Assembly: GCF_900250115.1 (NCBI RefSeq)
Contig: NZ_LT984803.1
Span: 372,001 to 436,000, forward strand
Reading direction: 5' to 3'
From: Cupriavidus taiwanensis
GTDB lineage: Bacteria > Pseudomonadota > Gammaproteobacteria > Burkholderiales > Burkholderiaceae
Length of the DNA stretch: 64,000 nucleotides
Shown: one piece after another, positions 48,651 to 58,183 of the stretch
Layout: the number at the start of each line of letters is the position of its first letter
Numbering within the stretch: the first letter of the stretch is position 1
The notes under the pieces: model-generated
Told to the model about the DNA's origin: nothing
Databases searched by the model: none
The model's input: only the letters and a program-made list of their open reading frames with translations
Position numbers and translations under genes: made by a program

Positions 48651-50516
48651 ATGTCCTCGACCCCGACTTCCGTCACCGTACCGGGCCCGGCCGTTCCCGC
48701 CCGGGCCCTCAAGATCCAGAGCCGGCTGCGCATGGCCGCGACCTGGGCGCTGATCAAGCCCTACTGGAAATCCGAAGACCGCCTCGCCGGGCTGGGGTTG
48801 CTGGCGCTGGTGGTGGTGCTCAACCTGGGCATCGTCTATATCAACGTGCTGCTCAACGAATGGAACCGCGTGTTCTACAACGCGCTGGAGCAGCGCGACT
48901 ATGCCTCGTTCAAGGTGCTGCTGCTGCGCTTCTCGTGGATCGCGGCGTTCTTCATCGTCGCGGCGATCTCGCGCCAGTACTACACCATGATGCTGCAGAT
49001 GCGCTGGCGTACCTGGATGACCGGACGCTTCATGGGCCACTGGCTCGGGCACCAGGCCTATTACCGCATCGAACAGACCCACGCCACCGACAACCCCGAC
49101 CAGCGGATTGCCGATGACCTGCGCCTGTTCACCGACGGGGCGCTGTCGCTGTCGCTGGGGCTGCTCAACTCGGTGGTGACGCTGCTGTCCTTCGTCGGCA
49201 TCCTCTGGACCGTGTCGGGGCCGATCAGCTTCGCGCTGGGCGGCACCGAGTGGACCATCCCCGGGTACATGGTGTGGTTCGCCGCCGGCTATGCGGTGAT
49301 CGGCTCGCTGGTGGCGCACGTGGTCGGCCGGCCGCTGATCGGGCTGAACTTCCAGCAGGAACAGTACGAAGCTGACTTCCGTTTCACGCTGGTGCGCCTG
49401 CGCGAGAACAGCGAGCCGGTGGCGCTGTACCGCGGCGAGCCGACCGAGCAGGCAGGCCTGCACGCGCGCTTCGACCGCATCCGCGCCAACTGGAACCAGC
49501 TGATGCGCTATACGCGGCGGCTGACCTTCGTCAGTTCCGGCTACGCGCAGTTCGCCATCATCTTCCCGATCCTGGTGGCGGCGCCACGCTATTTCGCCGG
49601 CAAGATGACGCTGGGCGGGCTGATGCAGACCAGCTCGGCGTTCGGGCAGGTGCAGGGCGCGCTGTCGTGGTTCGTCGACAGCTATGCCACGCTGGTGGGC
49701 TGGAAGGCGGCGGCCAACCGCCTGATCGACTTCCAGGAGGCCATCCGCGTGGCCGAGCGGCAGGATGCGTCGCAGGACGGCAGCCGCGATATCGAGGTGG
49801 CGTACCACGGCGAGCCGCGGCACGGCATCGCCATCGACAGCCTGGCGCTGGCCTTGCCGGTGCGCGCCGCGCGCGGCGCGGCGCTGGGCCAGCGGCTGCT
49901 GGTGGCGCCGTTTTCCCTGACGGTGGCGCCGGGAGAGCGCTGGCTGGTCAGCGGTCCGTCGGGCTGCGGCAAGAGCGTGCTGTTCCGCGCGCTGGCCGGG
50001 ATCTGGCCGTACGGCAGCGGCACCGTGACCATGCCGGAGGGCGCGCGCCGGCTGTTCCTGCCGCAGCGCAGCTACCTGCCGATCGGCACGCTGGCCGATG
50101 CGCTGGCCTATCCGGACGCCGGCACCGAACACAGCAAGGATGTGCTGCAGGCGGCGCTGCGCCAGACCCGCCTGGCCGCGCTGGCGGACCAGCTCGATGT
50201 GTTCGACAACTGGTCGCTACGGCTGTCGCCGGGCGAGCAGCAGCGCCTGGCCTTTGCCCGCGCGCTGCTGCAGCAGCCGGATTACCTGTTCCTCGACGAA
50301 GCCACCAGCGCGCTGGACGAGGATACCGAGCGCGCCATGTACCAGCTGATGGTGGAGCAGTTGCCACAAACGGCCATCGTCAGCATTGCGCACCGCAGCA
50401 CCGTGGCGGCGTTCCACCAGCGCCGGCTGCGTTACGTGCCGCAGGACGGCGAGGCGGCCCGGGCTGCGCAAGCCGGCGAGCCTGGGGTAAGCTATCGGGT
50501 CGTATGCGAAGCGTGA
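48651..50516 (+). CDS. SbmA/BacA-like ABC transporter (fused permease-ATPase)
   Basis: A 621-residue half-transporter of the SbmA_BacA/YddA type. An N-terminal membrane domain with six helices (about 50-360) includes YINVLLNEWNRVFYNALEQRD, NPDQRIADDLRLFTDGAL and NFQQEQYEADFRFTLVRLRE. It is joined to an ATPase with Walker A GPSGCGKS (~436), LSPGEQQRLAFARALL and YLFLDEATSALDE. Related proteins move vitamin B12, bleomycin, antimicrobial peptides or very-long-chain lipids. The substrate is not evident. It sits between HIT and DUF971 genes, not in a clear operon. Confidence 0.93.
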   Translation: MSSTPTSVTVPGPAVPARALKIQSRLRMAATWALIKPYWKSEDRLAGLGLLALVVVLNLGIVYINVLLNEWNRVFYNALEQRDYASFKVLLLRFSWIAAFFIVAAISRQYYTMMLQMRWRTWMTGRFMGHWLGHQAYYRIEQTHATDNPDQRIADDLRLFTDGALSLSLGLLNSVVTLLSFVGILWTVSGPISFALGGTEWTIPGYMVWFAAGYAVIGSLVAHVVGRPLIGLNFQQEQYEADFRFTLVRLRENSEPVALYRGEPTEQAGLHARFDRIRANWNQLMRYTRRLTFVSSGYAQFAIIFPILVAAPRYFAGKMTLGGLMQTSSAFGQVQGALSWFVDSYATLVGWKAAANRLIDFQEAIRVAERQDASQDGSRDIEVAYHGEPRHGIAIDSLALALPVRAARGAALGQRLLVAPFSLTVAPGERWLVSGPSGCGKSVLFRALAGIWPYGSGTVTMPEGARRLFLPQRSYLPIGTLADALAYPDAGTEHSKDVLQAALRQTRLAALADQLDVFDNWSLRLSPGEQQRLAFARALLQQPDYLFLDEATSALDEDTERAMYQLMVEQLPQTAIVSIAHRSTVAAFHQRRLRYVPQDGEAARAAQAGEPGVSYRVVCEA

Positions 50517-50604
50517 TGCGGGGCTGCCGTGGCAGCCGGCGCGGCCACGGCGGCATCATGCGGCAATCATCCTCACCGGCGCCCCTCAGCGGGCCGCGAT
50601 CACC

Positions 50605-51021
50605 ATGGCAGGCCTGGAAAAAGACACCCCCCATCCCACCGCGCTGACGGTGCACACGCAATCGCGCGTGCTCGAGATCGGCTTCGACAACGGCCGCAGC
50701 TTCCGGCTGCCGTTCGAGCTGCTGCGCGTGTACTCGCCCTCCGCCGAAGTCCAGGGCCACGGCCCGGGGCAGGAGGTGCTGCAGACCGGCAAGCGCGAGG
50801 TCGGCGTCGACGCGGTCGAGCCGGTCGGCAACTACGCCATCCAGATCCGCTTTTCCGACGGCCACGACACCGGCATCTATTCCTGGGACCTGCTGTACCG
50901 CCTGGGCGACAACCAGGACGCGTTGTGGCAGGACTACCTGCAGCGCCTGGAAGCGGCCGGCGCCGATCGCGACACCCCGATGCCCGCCGCCGGCGGCGGG
51001 CACGCCTGTGGCCATCACTGA
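50605..51021 (+). CDS. DUF971 protein with His/Cys-rich tail
   Basis: A 138-residue protein of the gamma-butyrobetaine hydroxylase N-terminal-like family (DUF971), with LEIGFDNGRSFRLPFELLRVYSPS near the N-terminus and YAIQIRFSDGHDTGIYSWDLL later. The C-terminus ends GGGHACGHH, a potential metal site. DUF971 modules often occur near or fused to Fe-S assembly factors (as in some ApbC/Mrp proteins). Here the next gene is ubiE, 31 bp downstream, so it may be co-transcribed with ubiquinone genes. Function unproven. Confidence 0.88.
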   Translation: MAGLEKDTPHPTALTVHTQSRVLEIGFDNGRSFRLPFELLRVYSPSAEVQGHGPGQEVLQTGKREVGVDAVEPVGNYAIQIRFSDGHDTGIYSWDLLYRLGDNQDALWQDYLQRLEAAGADRDTPMPAAGGGHACGHH

Positions 51022-51052
51022 GCCACCCCCGACAATCCTGGAGTCTTGAAAG

Positions 51053-51784
51053 ATGAGTGAAACCCACTTCGGGTTCGAAAAGGTCGACGAAACGGAAAAG
51101 GCCGGCAAGGTGGCCGGCGTGTTCCATTCGGTGGCCACCAAGTACGACGTGATGAACGACCTGATGTCGGGCGGCATGCACCGTCTCTGGAAGATGTTCA
51201 CCATCGCACAGGCCGGGGTGCGCCCGGGCCACAAGGTGCTGGACATTGCCGGCGGCACCGGTGACCTGGCCAAGGCGTTCGCGAAGCAGGCCGGGCCGAC
51301 CGGGCAGGTCTGGCTGACCGACATCAACGAGTCGATGCTGCGCGTCGGCCGCGACCGGCTGCTCGACAAGGGCATCGTCACGCCGGTGGCGCTGTGCGAC
51401 GCCGAGAAGATCCCCTTCCCCGACAACTACTTCGACCTGGTCACGGTCGCCTTCGGCCTGCGCAACATGACGCACAAGGACGCCGCGCTGGCCGAGATGC
51501 GCCGCGTGGTCAAGCCGGGCGGCAAGGTCATGGTGCTGGAGTTCTCCAAGGTGTGGAAACCGCTGGAGAAGGCCTACGACGTCTATTCTTTCAAGGTGCT
51601 GCCCTGGCTGGGTGAAAGGGTGGCAGGGGATGCCCCGAGCTATCGCTATCTCGCGGAATCGATCAGAATGCATCCAGACCAGGTTTCGCTTGTACGCTTA
51701 ATGGAACATGCGGGCCTGGAGAATGTCGAATACTTCAATCTGACGGCCGGAGTGGTGGCGCTCCACGTCGGGCGCAAGTATTAG
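51053..51784 (+). CDS. ubiE: Demethylmenaquinone/ubiquinone C-methyltransferase UbiE
   Basis: A 243-residue methyltransferase that adds the C-methyl group in ubiquinone (and menaquinone) synthesis using S-adenosylmethionine. The start [22 protein letters not shown] motif [15 protein letters not shown] (about residues 63-77), [19 protein letters not shown] and the C-terminal [14 protein letters not shown] are all canonical. It begins 31 bp after the DUF971 gene and heads a stretch carrying two more ubiquinone genes, ubiJ and ubiB. Confidence 0.97.
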   Translation: MSETHFGFEKVDETEKAGKVAGVFHSVATKYDVMNDLMSGGMHRLWKMFTIAQAGVRPGHKVLDIAGGTGDLAKAFAKQAGPTGQVWLTDINESMLRVGRDRLLDKGIVTPVALCDAEKIPFPDNYFDLVTVAFGLRNMTHKDAALAEMRRVVKPGGKVMVLEFSKVWKPLEKAYDVYSFKVLPWLGERVAGDAPSYRYLAESIRMHPDQVSLVRLMEHAGLENVEYFNLTAGVVALHVGRKY

Positions 51785-51846
51785 AAGCATTGAAATCGCC
51801 ATGCCTCGCCCCAAGATGGGGTGAAACTGACAGGGGATAGCAGAAT

Positions 51847-52827
51847 ATGTCGTCAATTCGTGGAAAATTCCTGGTTGGGTCGCTGATTACCGCGATTGCC
51901 TTCGGGATGGTGTTCGACGCCAATGCCAAGCGCATGGGTGGCTCGCGCAGCATCGGCAAGCAATCGTCGACGGTCACGCAGCAGCGCCAGCAGGCGCCGC
52001 AGCCTACTTCGCCGACCCAGCAACCGGCGCAACAGCCCACCCAGGCAGCCCCTGCCACCGCCGGTGCCGCCGGCGCGGCGGCGGCCGCGGCGCCCAAGCG
52101 CAACTGGGGCGGGATCCTGGGCGGCATCGCCGCGGGCCTGGGCATTGGCTGGCTGCTGTCGCACCTTGGCCTGGGCGGCGCGGCACTGAGCTTCCTGTCC
52201 AACCTGATCCTGATCGCGCTCGTCGCGTTCGCCGCGATCTGGCTGATCCGCAAGTTCCGCGGCGGCAGCAAGCGCGGCGCGCAGCCGGCCTACGCCGGTG
52301 CCGGCCATGCGCCCGACCTCGGCCGCAATGCCGAGCCGATGTTCCGCGGCGAGCCGACGCCGCCCGCCTCCGGCAACGTGTCGGCCAGCCCGGTATTGCC
52401 CGCCGCCGCTGGCGCCGCCGCCGCCGGTGCCGTGGCGCAGCAGCCCTGGGGCGTGCCGGCCGACTTCGACGCCGAAGCCTTCCTGCGCAACGCCAAGGTC
52501 CACTTCGTGCGCCTGCAGGCCGCGTGGGATGCCGGCAACCTGGACGACATCCGCGAATTCACCACGCCGGAGATGTTCGCCGAGATCAAGATGGACCTGG
52601 CCGAGCGCGGTACCGAGGTCAACAAGACCGACGTGGTCACGCTCGAAGCCCAGCTGCTCGGCATCGAGTCGTCGCCGGCCCAGCACCTGGCCAGCGTGCG
52701 TTTCTCTGGCATGATCCGCGAAAAGGCGGGCGAGGCGGCGCAGCCGTTCGGCGAGGTCTGGAACCTGGCCAAGCCGGTCTCCGGCAGCGGCGGCTGGCTG
52801 CTGGCCGGGATCCAGCAAGAGTCCTGA
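51847..52827 (+). CDS. Tim44-like domain inner membrane protein
   Basis: A 326-residue protein. A signal/anchor segment (~8-25) precedes a Gln/Pro/Ala-rich linker (~38-80), then a membrane segment with glycine-rich and hydrophobic helices (about 83-140: ILGGIAAGLGIGWLLSHLGL and LSFLSNLILIALVAFAAIWL). The C-terminal Tim44-like domain (~205-325) has FLRNAKVHFVRLQAAWDAGN and LDDIREFTTPEMFAEIKMDL. Bacterial Tim44-like proteins are membrane-tethered with unknown roles. It lies between ubiE and ubiJ in the same direction and is followed by a strong terminator. Confidence 0.9.
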   Translation: MSSIRGKFLVGSLITAIAFGMVFDANAKRMGGSRSIGKQSSTVTQQRQQAPQPTSPTQQPAQQPTQAAPATAGAAGAAAAAAPKRNWGGILGGIAAGLGIGWLLSHLGLGGAALSFLSNLILIALVAFAAIWLIRKFRGGSKRGAQPAYAGAGHAPDLGRNAEPMFRGEPTPPASGNVSASPVLPAAAGAAAAGAVAQQPWGVPADFDAEAFLRNAKVHFVRLQAAWDAGNLDDIREFTTPEMFAEIKMDLAERGTEVNKTDVVTLEAQLLGIESSPAQHLASVRFSGMIREKAGEAAQPFGEVWNLAKPVSGSGGWLLAGIQQES

Positions 52828-52875
52828 TGCCGCACCCCGCGGCGGTGATGCGCCGGGGGGAGTAGCTTAGAATGG

Positions 52876-52907
52876 AGGCCCACGCGAAAGCGTGGGCCTT
52901 TTTGTTT
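52876..52907 (+). terminator. Rho-independent terminator after Tim44-like gene
   Basis: A perfect stem GCCCACGC/GCGTGGGC capped by a GAAA tetraloop is followed by CTTTTTGTTT. It separates ubiE-Tim44 from ubiJ-ubiB. Confidence 0.93.
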
Positions 52908-52954
52908 GCGACGCCGCTCCCGCGCGTCGCCGCCTGCCCGCCAACCGCGCTGTC

Positions 52955-53644
52955 ATGAATACTCTGCCTTCCGCCCTGGCCACGCCTGCCGTCTCGGCAC
53001 TGAACCACCTGCTCGAGCAGGAGCCGTGGGCCCGCAACCAACTGGCGCCGTTTGCCGGACGCGTGATCCGTTTCGATGCCGCCGCCTTCGAGCTGTCGCT
53101 CAAGGTGACCGAGCACGGCTGCACGGAACTGGCGCCCGCGGCCGAGGCGCCCGCGGTGACGCTGCGCGTGCCGGTGCAGCAGTGGCCGCTGGTGGCCGCC
53201 GACGTGGCCGAGGGCGGCCAGGCCGCCGCCATGCGCCATGTGCGCATCGAGGGCGACGCCGAGCTGGCCAACACGGTTTCGACGCTGGCGCGCAACCTGC
53301 GCTGGGATGCCGCCGAGGACCTGTCGCGCGCGCTGCGCGGCATCCTGGGCGGGCCGGTCAGCGACAGCGTGGCGCAGCGCGTGGTCGACGGCGCGCGCCA
53401 GGTCCACGAACAGGCCACGCGCGTGGGCCGTGCGCTGGTGGACAACGTCACCGAATACCTGCTCGACGAACGGCCGACCCTGGTGCGACACGCCGCGCTG
53501 GACGACTTCGGCGCCGACGTGGGCCGGCTGCGCGACCGCCTGGCGCGGCTGGAGAAGCGGCTGGAGCGGCTCGAGCGCGGCGCCGCGCCGCCCGCGCCGG
53601 GCGCTTCCGGCCCTTCCGGCAAGCTGCCGTCGCCGCACCGCTGA
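52955..53644 (+). CDS. ubiJ: Ubiquinone biosynthesis accessory factor UbiJ (SCP2 domain)
   Basis: A 229-residue protein with an N-terminal SCP2-like lipid-binding domain (about 12-110; [20 protein letters not shown] and [20 protein letters not shown]). A helical C-terminus ends in a coiled coil ([19 protein letters not shown]). UbiJ binds ubiquinone intermediates and organises the soluble Ubi complex with UbiK. Position directly upstream of ubiB and downstream of ubiE matches the usual ubiE-ubiJ-ubiB order, here broken only by the Tim44-like gene. The start is set by alignment. Confidence 0.92.
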   Translation: MNTLPSALATPAVSALNHLLEQEPWARNQLAPFAGRVIRFDAAAFELSLKVTEHGCTELAPAAEAPAVTLRVPVQQWPLVAADVAEGGQAAAMRHVRIEGDAELANTVSTLARNLRWDAAEDLSRALRGILGGPVSDSVAQRVVDGARQVHEQATRVGRALVDNVTEYLLDERPTLVRHAALDDFGADVGRLRDRLARLEKRLERLERGAAPPAPGASGPSGKLPSPHR

Positions 53645-53711
53645 GCCGGCCCAGCCGCGCTTCCCCCCGACCATCCACCGACTGCCTGCCCGGCCCCGTG
53701 AAGACTCCCGA

Positions 53712-55289
53712 ATGACCCGCCTCCTGCGCCTTGGCAAGATCCTTTTCGTCATCCTCTACTACGGCCTGGACGAGCTGGTGCTCTCGGGCTTCAGCAGCCG
53801 CAGGATCCGCTTCCTGGTACGGGTCATCACCATTGGCCGCAAGCTCGACATGCCGCGCGGCGTGCGGCTGCGGCTGGCGCTGACGCGGCTGGGCCCGATC
53901 TTCGTCAAGTTCGGCCAGGTGCTGTCGACCCGGCGTGACCTGATGCCGCCGGACATTGCCGACGAGCTTGCCAAGCTGCAGGACCAGGTGCCGCCGTTCG
54001 ATTCGGCGGTGGCGGTCAGGATCATCGAGCGCTCGCTCGGGCGGCCGCTGGACCAGCTGTTCGAGACCTTCGAGCACCAGCCGGTGGCGAGCGCGTCGAT
54101 CGCGCAGGTCCACTTCGCCACGCTCAAGGGCGGCCCCAGTCACGGCCGCGAGGTCGCGGTGAAGGTGCTGCGTCCCGGCATGCTGCCGGTGATCGACAGC
54201 GACCTGGCGCTGATGCGCGACATGGCCACCTGGCTCGAGCGCTTCTGGGCCGACGGCAAGCGCCTGAAGCCGCGCGAGGTGGTGGCCGAGTTCGACAAAT
54301 ACCTCCACGACGAGCTCGACCTGATGATCGAGGCGGCCAACGCCAGCCAGCTGCGCCGCAACTTTGCCGATACCAACCTGCTGCTGGTGCCCGAGGTGTT
54401 CTGGGACTGGTGCAGCAGCACGGTGTTCGTGATGGAGCGCATGCACGGCATCCCGATCTCGCGCACCGAGTCGCTCAAGGCCGCCGGCGTCGACATGCAC
54501 CAGCTGGCGGAGGAGGGCGTCGAGATCTTCTTCACCCAGGTGTTCCGCGACGGCTTCTTCCATGCCGACATGCACCCGGGCAACATCCTGGTGTCGGTGC
54601 AGCCCGAGACCTTCGGCCGCTATATCGCGCTCGACTTCGGCATCGTCGGCGCGCTGTCCGAGTTCGACAAGAACTACCTGGCGCAGAACTTCATCGCCTT
54701 CTTCCGCCGTGACTACCACCGCGTGGCGTTGCTGCACGTGGAATCAGGCTGGGTCCCGCCCGAGACCCGCGTCGAGGAACTGGAAAGCGCGGTGCGCGCC
54801 TGCTGCGAGCCGTACTTCGACAAGCCGCTCAAGGAAATCTCGCTGGGCATGGTGCTGATGCGGCTGTTCCAGACCTCGCGCCGCTTCAACGTCGAAATCC
54901 AGCCGCAGCTGGTGCTGCTGCAGAAGACCCTGCTCAATATCGAGGGGCTGGGCCGCCAGCTCGATCCGGACCTGGACCTGTGGAAGACCGCGAAGCCGTT
55001 CCTGGAGCGCTGGATGCACGAGCAGGTGGGCTGGCAGGGCGCGTGGGAGCGGATCAAGGTGGAGGCGCCGCTGTGGGCCAAGATGCTGCCCGATTTCCCC
55101 CGCCTGGCGCACCAGTTCCTGGAGCGTCGCGCGCTCACCACCAATGGCGAGCAGGACAAGCTGCTGGCGCTGCTGGTGGTGGAGCAGCGCCGCACCAACC
55201 GGCTGCTCGGCACCGCGGTGCTGCTGGTGGGCGGCTTTGTCGCCGGCATCGTGCTCACGCACGTGCTGGGCTGGGCCGGCTACTGGTAG
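53712..55289 (+). CDS. ubiB: Ubiquinone biosynthesis protein kinase-like UbiB
   Basis: A 525-residue UbiB/ADCK-family atypical kinase. The KxGQ motif is [16 protein letters not shown], the alanine-rich loop is [13 protein letters not shown], the ATP-site lysine is in VAVKVLRPG, and the metal-binding LDFGIVGAL lies near residue 310. Two C-terminal transmembrane segments ([20 protein letters not shown]) anchor it to the inner membrane. It is needed for ubiquinone production, probably by extracting or presenting lipid intermediates. It starts 67 bp after ubiJ. Confidence 0.97.
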   Translation: MTRLLRLGKILFVILYYGLDELVLSGFSSRRIRFLVRVITIGRKLDMPRGVRLRLALTRLGPIFVKFGQVLSTRRDLMPPDIADELAKLQDQVPPFDSAVAVRIIERSLGRPLDQLFETFEHQPVASASIAQVHFATLKGGPSHGREVAVKVLRPGMLPVIDSDLALMRDMATWLERFWADGKRLKPREVVAEFDKYLHDELDLMIEAANASQLRRNFADTNLLLVPEVFWDWCSSTVFVMERMHGIPISRTESLKAAGVDMHQLAEEGVEIFFTQVFRDGFFHADMHPGNILVSVQPETFGRYIALDFGIVGALSEFDKNYLAQNFIAFFRRDYHRVALLHVESGWVPPETRVEELESAVRACCEPYFDKPLKEISLGMVLMRLFQTSRRFNVEIQPQLVLLQKTLLNIEGLGRQLDPDLDLWKTAKPFLERWMHEQVGWQGAWERIKVEAPLWAKMLPDFPRLAHQFLERRALTTNGEQDKLLALLVVEQRRTNRLLGTAVLLVGGFVAGIVLTHVLGWAGYW

Positions 55290-55319
55290 TGGCAGCCGGC
55301 AAGTAACCCAAGGAAACCG

Positions 55320-55940
55320 ATGAGCGATACCACCAAGCCAGCGCCCAGCTTCACCACCCGCAACGCCGGCGACCCGGCGTTCTGGGACGAGCGCTTCAAG
55401 GAGGGCTTCACGCCCTGGGACCTGGGCGGCGTACCCGAGGAATTCCGCCGCTTTATCGAAGGCCGCCAGCCATGTCCGACGCTGGTGCCGGGCTGCGGCA
55501 ACGGCTGGGAGGCGGCGTGGCTGTTCGAGCGCGGCTGGCCGGTGACGGCAATCGACTTCTCGGCGCAGGCGGTGGCGTCGGCGCGGCGCGCGCTCGGGCC
55601 GGCCGGGGCCGTGGTGCAGCAGGGCGATTTCTTCGCCTTTGCGCCGCAGCCGGCGTGCGAGCTGATCTACGAGCGCGCCTTCCTGTGCGCGCTGCCGCCG
55701 GCGCTGCGCGCGGCCTATGGCGCCCGCGTGGCCGAGCTGCTGCCCCCGGGCGGCTTGCTGGCGGGCTACTTCTACCTGGGCGAGAACCGCGGCGGACCGC
55801 CGTTCGCGATGCCGGAGGCGGAGCTCGACGCGCTGCTCGGGCCGGCCTTCGAGCGCATCGAAGACCGCGCCTCGGCCGCGCCGCTGCCGGTGTTCCAGGG
55901 GCAGGAGCGCTGGCAGGTATGGCGCCGGCGCGGCGCCTGA
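55320..55940 (+). CDS. Thiopurine S-methyltransferase-family methyltransferase
   Basis: A 206-residue SAM-dependent methyltransferase of the TPMT family. It shows FWDERFKEGFTPWDLGGVPE near the N-terminus, the SAM-binding LVPGCGNGWEAAWLFERGW at about residues 53-71, and YERAFLCALPPALRAAYG. Members methylate small thiols, metalloids (tellurite, selenite) or halides; the substrate here is unknown. It starts 30 bp after ubiB and could be part of that operon. Confidence 0.9.
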   Translation: MSDTTKPAPSFTTRNAGDPAFWDERFKEGFTPWDLGGVPEEFRRFIEGRQPCPTLVPGCGNGWEAAWLFERGWPVTAIDFSAQAVASARRALGPAGAVVQQGDFFAFAPQPACELIYERAFLCALPPALRAAYGARVAELLPPGGLLAGYFYLGENRGGPPFAMPEAELDALLGPAFERIEDRASAAPLPVFQGQERWQVWRRRGA

Positions 55941-56012
55941 AGCCGCCTGCCCGGACGTCCTGTGGCGAAGCCGGGGCCCCGCGTGGCGCATTCGCGCCAG
56001 CGGGGAATTTTT

Positions 56013-56042
56013 TTCGCCCGCGCCGGTCTGCGTCGCTATAAT
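56013..56042 (+). promoter_or_regulatory. Probable sigma70 promoter of the sodium:solute symporter gene
   Basis: A perfect TATAAT at 56037-56042 has a weak -35 (TTCGCC at 56013-56018) with 18-base spacing. It lies about 190 bp upstream of the symporter start in an otherwise empty 288-bp gap. Confidence 0.5.
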
Positions 56043-56228
56043 CCGCGTTTTGATTCGGCTACGACCGCGGGCCCCCGCCGCGTTGCCCGCCACGCCGGGA
56101 CAGCGCCAGGTACCCCGATATGCGGCCCCGACCGATGAATTGGACTCCGGGCCACCGCGCGCACCCGCGCCCGGCCGCCCGGCATTCGGTTTTTCGCCAC
56201 AAGGGCACCTTCTGCATAGGGCAGCGGC

Positions 56229-57665
56229 ATGCTGATCTGGTTTGTCATCATCTACTGGGTAATCTCGGTCGGCATCGGCCTGTGGGCGGCGCTGCGCGTG
56301 CGCAACACCACCGATTTCGCCGTCGCCGGGCGCAGCCTGCCGTTCCATATCGTCACTGCCACCGTCTTCGCCACCTGGTTCGGCTCGGAGACGGTGCTGG
56401 GCATTCCCGCCGTATTCCTGAAGGAAGGCCTGTCGGGCGTGGTTTCCGACCCGTTCGGGTCGTCGCTGTGCCTGATCCTGGTGGGCCTGTTCTTCGCCCG
56501 GCCGCTGTACCGGATGAACCTGCTGACCATCGGCGACTACTACCACAACCGCTATGGCCGGCTGGCCGAGGTGCTGACCACGCTGTGCATCGTGGTCTCC
56601 TACCTGGGCTGGGTCGCGGCGCAGATCAAGGCGCTGGGGCTGGTGTTCTATACCGTGTCGGACGGCGCGCTGTCGCAGGAGGCCGGCATGATGATCGGCG
56701 CCGCCAGCGTGCTGGTCTATACGCTGTTCGGCGGCATGTGGTCGGTGGCGATCACCGACTTCATCCAGATGATCATCATCGTGATCGGCATGATGTATAT
56801 CGGCTACGAGGTCAGCGGCCAGGCCGGCGGCGTCAGCGCGGTGGTGTCGCATGCCGCCGCGGCCGGCAAGTTCGAGTTCTGGCCGGCGCTGGATTTCGTG
56901 CAGATCATCGGCTTCGCCGCGGCGCTGTTCACCATGATGCTGGGCTCGATCCCGCAGCAGGACGTGTTCCAGCGGGTGACCTCGTCGCGCACCGAGCAGA
57001 TCGCCGGGCGCGCCTCGGTGCTGGGCGGCGTGCTGTACTTCGGCTTCGCCTTTATCCCGATGTTCCTGGCGTATTCGGCCACGCTGATCGATCCGGGCAT
57101 GGTGGCCAGGTACATCGACACCGACTCGCAACTGATCCTGCCGCAACTGATCCTGCAGCACGCGCCGATGTTCGCGCAGGTGATGTTCTTCGGCGCGCTG
57201 CTGTCGGCGATCAAGAGCTGCGCCTCGGCGACGCTGCTGGCGCCGTCGGTGACCTTTGCCGAGAACATCCTGCGGCCGTACTTCCGCCACCTCGACGACA
57301 AGCAGTTCCTGCGCGTGATGCAGACGGTGGTGCTGGTGTTTACCGCGCTGGTGACGCTGTTCGCGCTGAACTCGCACCTGTCGATCTTCCATATGGTCGA
57401 AAATGCCTACAAGGTCACGCTGGTGTCGTCGTTCGTGCCGCTGGCCTTCGGCATGTTCTGGAAGCACGCTACCCGCCAGGGCGGGCTGGCCGCGATCCTG
57501 CTGGGACTGTCGTCGTGGCTCACCTGCGAGATCGCCTTTGCCGACGCCGTGGTGCCGCCGCAGATGGTGGGCCTGCTGTTCTCGGTCAGCGGCATGGTGA
57601 TCGGTTCGCTGCTGCCGCAGTGGATTGCGGATCACGCGCCGGTCAAGGAAGTCCATATCGCCTGA
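56229..57665 (+). CDS. Sodium:solute symporter family protein
   Basis: A 478-residue membrane protein with about 13 helices typical of the SSS/SLC5 family. The N-terminus LIWFVIIYWVISVGIGLWAA, followed by RNTTDFAVAGRSLPFHIVTATVFATWFGSE (residues ~25-55), and IPQQDVFQRVTSSRTEQIA are characteristic. It should take up an organic solute with sodium; the substrate (for example an amino acid, sugar or organic acid) cannot be deduced. It is monocistronic, with its own promoter candidate. Confidence 0.92.
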   Translation: MLIWFVIIYWVISVGIGLWAALRVRNTTDFAVAGRSLPFHIVTATVFATWFGSETVLGIPAVFLKEGLSGVVSDPFGSSLCLILVGLFFARPLYRMNLLTIGDYYHNRYGRLAEVLTTLCIVVSYLGWVAAQIKALGLVFYTVSDGALSQEAGMMIGAASVLVYTLFGGMWSVAITDFIQMIIIVIGMMYIGYEVSGQAGGVSAVVSHAAAAGKFEFWPALDFVQIIGFAAALFTMMLGSIPQQDVFQRVTSSRTEQIAGRASVLGGVLYFGFAFIPMFLAYSATLIDPGMVARYIDTDSQLILPQLILQHAPMFAQVMFFGALLSAIKSCASATLLAPSVTFAENILRPYFRHLDDKQFLRVMQTVVLVFTALVTLFALNSHLSIFHMVENAYKVTLVSSFVPLAFGMFWKHATRQGGLAAILLGLSSWLTCEIAFADAVVPPQMVGLLFSVSGMVIGSLLPQWIADHAPVKEVHIA

Positions 57666-57721
57666 CGGCGCGGGCGCGCCCACCCCCTTATTTCCACCGA
57701 TCAGGCAGCCCCGGAACGGTT

Positions 57722-57727
57722 TATAAT
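57722..57727 (+). promoter_or_regulatory. Likely -10 element of the fmdB-DUF502-aspS operon
   Basis: A perfect TATAAT hexamer lies 104 bp before the fmdB start codon. No good -35 was found at 16-18 bases (GATCAG at 17), so activity may depend on other features. Confidence 0.45.
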
Positions 57728-57830
57728 TCAAGGCTTTGCATCGCCGCGCGGGCTATTCCCGCGGCTGCCCCGGCGGGCGGCGATGCCCGTCCTGGTACCG
57801 AATCCCCAAGTTTTCTCGCTAAATAACACC

Positions 57831-58169
57831 ATGCCGATCTATGCCTACCGTTGCGACGCCTGCGGCCACGGGCGCGATGTGCTGCAGAAAATGAGCGATG
57901 CCCCGCTGACGGACTGCCCGTCGTGCGGCGCCGCCGGCGCGTTCAAGAAGCAGCTGACCGCTGCCGGCTTCCAGCTCAAGGGCTCGGGCTGGTACGTGAC
58001 CGACTTCCGCGGCGGCAGCGGCGGAGCCAGCGCGCCCGCGGCCACCGGCGGCGCTGCCGCGGCCGCGGCGAGCGCGCCGGCGGCGGCTGAAGCGTCGTCG
58101 GGCGGCGCCGCCGCGGCGGCCCCGGCGCCGGCCGCCGGCGGTTGCGGCAGCGCCTGCGCCTGCCACTGA
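57831..58169 (+). CDS. FmdB-family zinc ribbon protein
   Basis: A 112-residue protein. Residues 1-45 are the FmdB/CxxC zinc ribbon with MPIYAYRCDACGHGRDVLQK and CPSCGAAG. Then comes FQLKGSGWYVTDFRGGSGG and a long alanine-rich, low-complexity stretch. The chain ends GGCGSACACH, adding a second cysteine cluster. FmdB was proposed as a regulator in methylotrophs; the wider family is uncharacterised. The ATG 16 codons upstream is rejected because the family starts at MPIYAY. It is followed 14 bp later by the DUF502 gene. Confidence 0.9.
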   Translation: MPIYAYRCDACGHGRDVLQKMSDAPLTDCPSCGAAGAFKKQLTAAGFQLKGSGWYVTDFRGGSGGASAPAATGGAAAAAASAPAAAEASSGGAAAAAPAPAAGGCGSACACH

Positions 58170-58183
58170 GCCGGACCCGCCCC

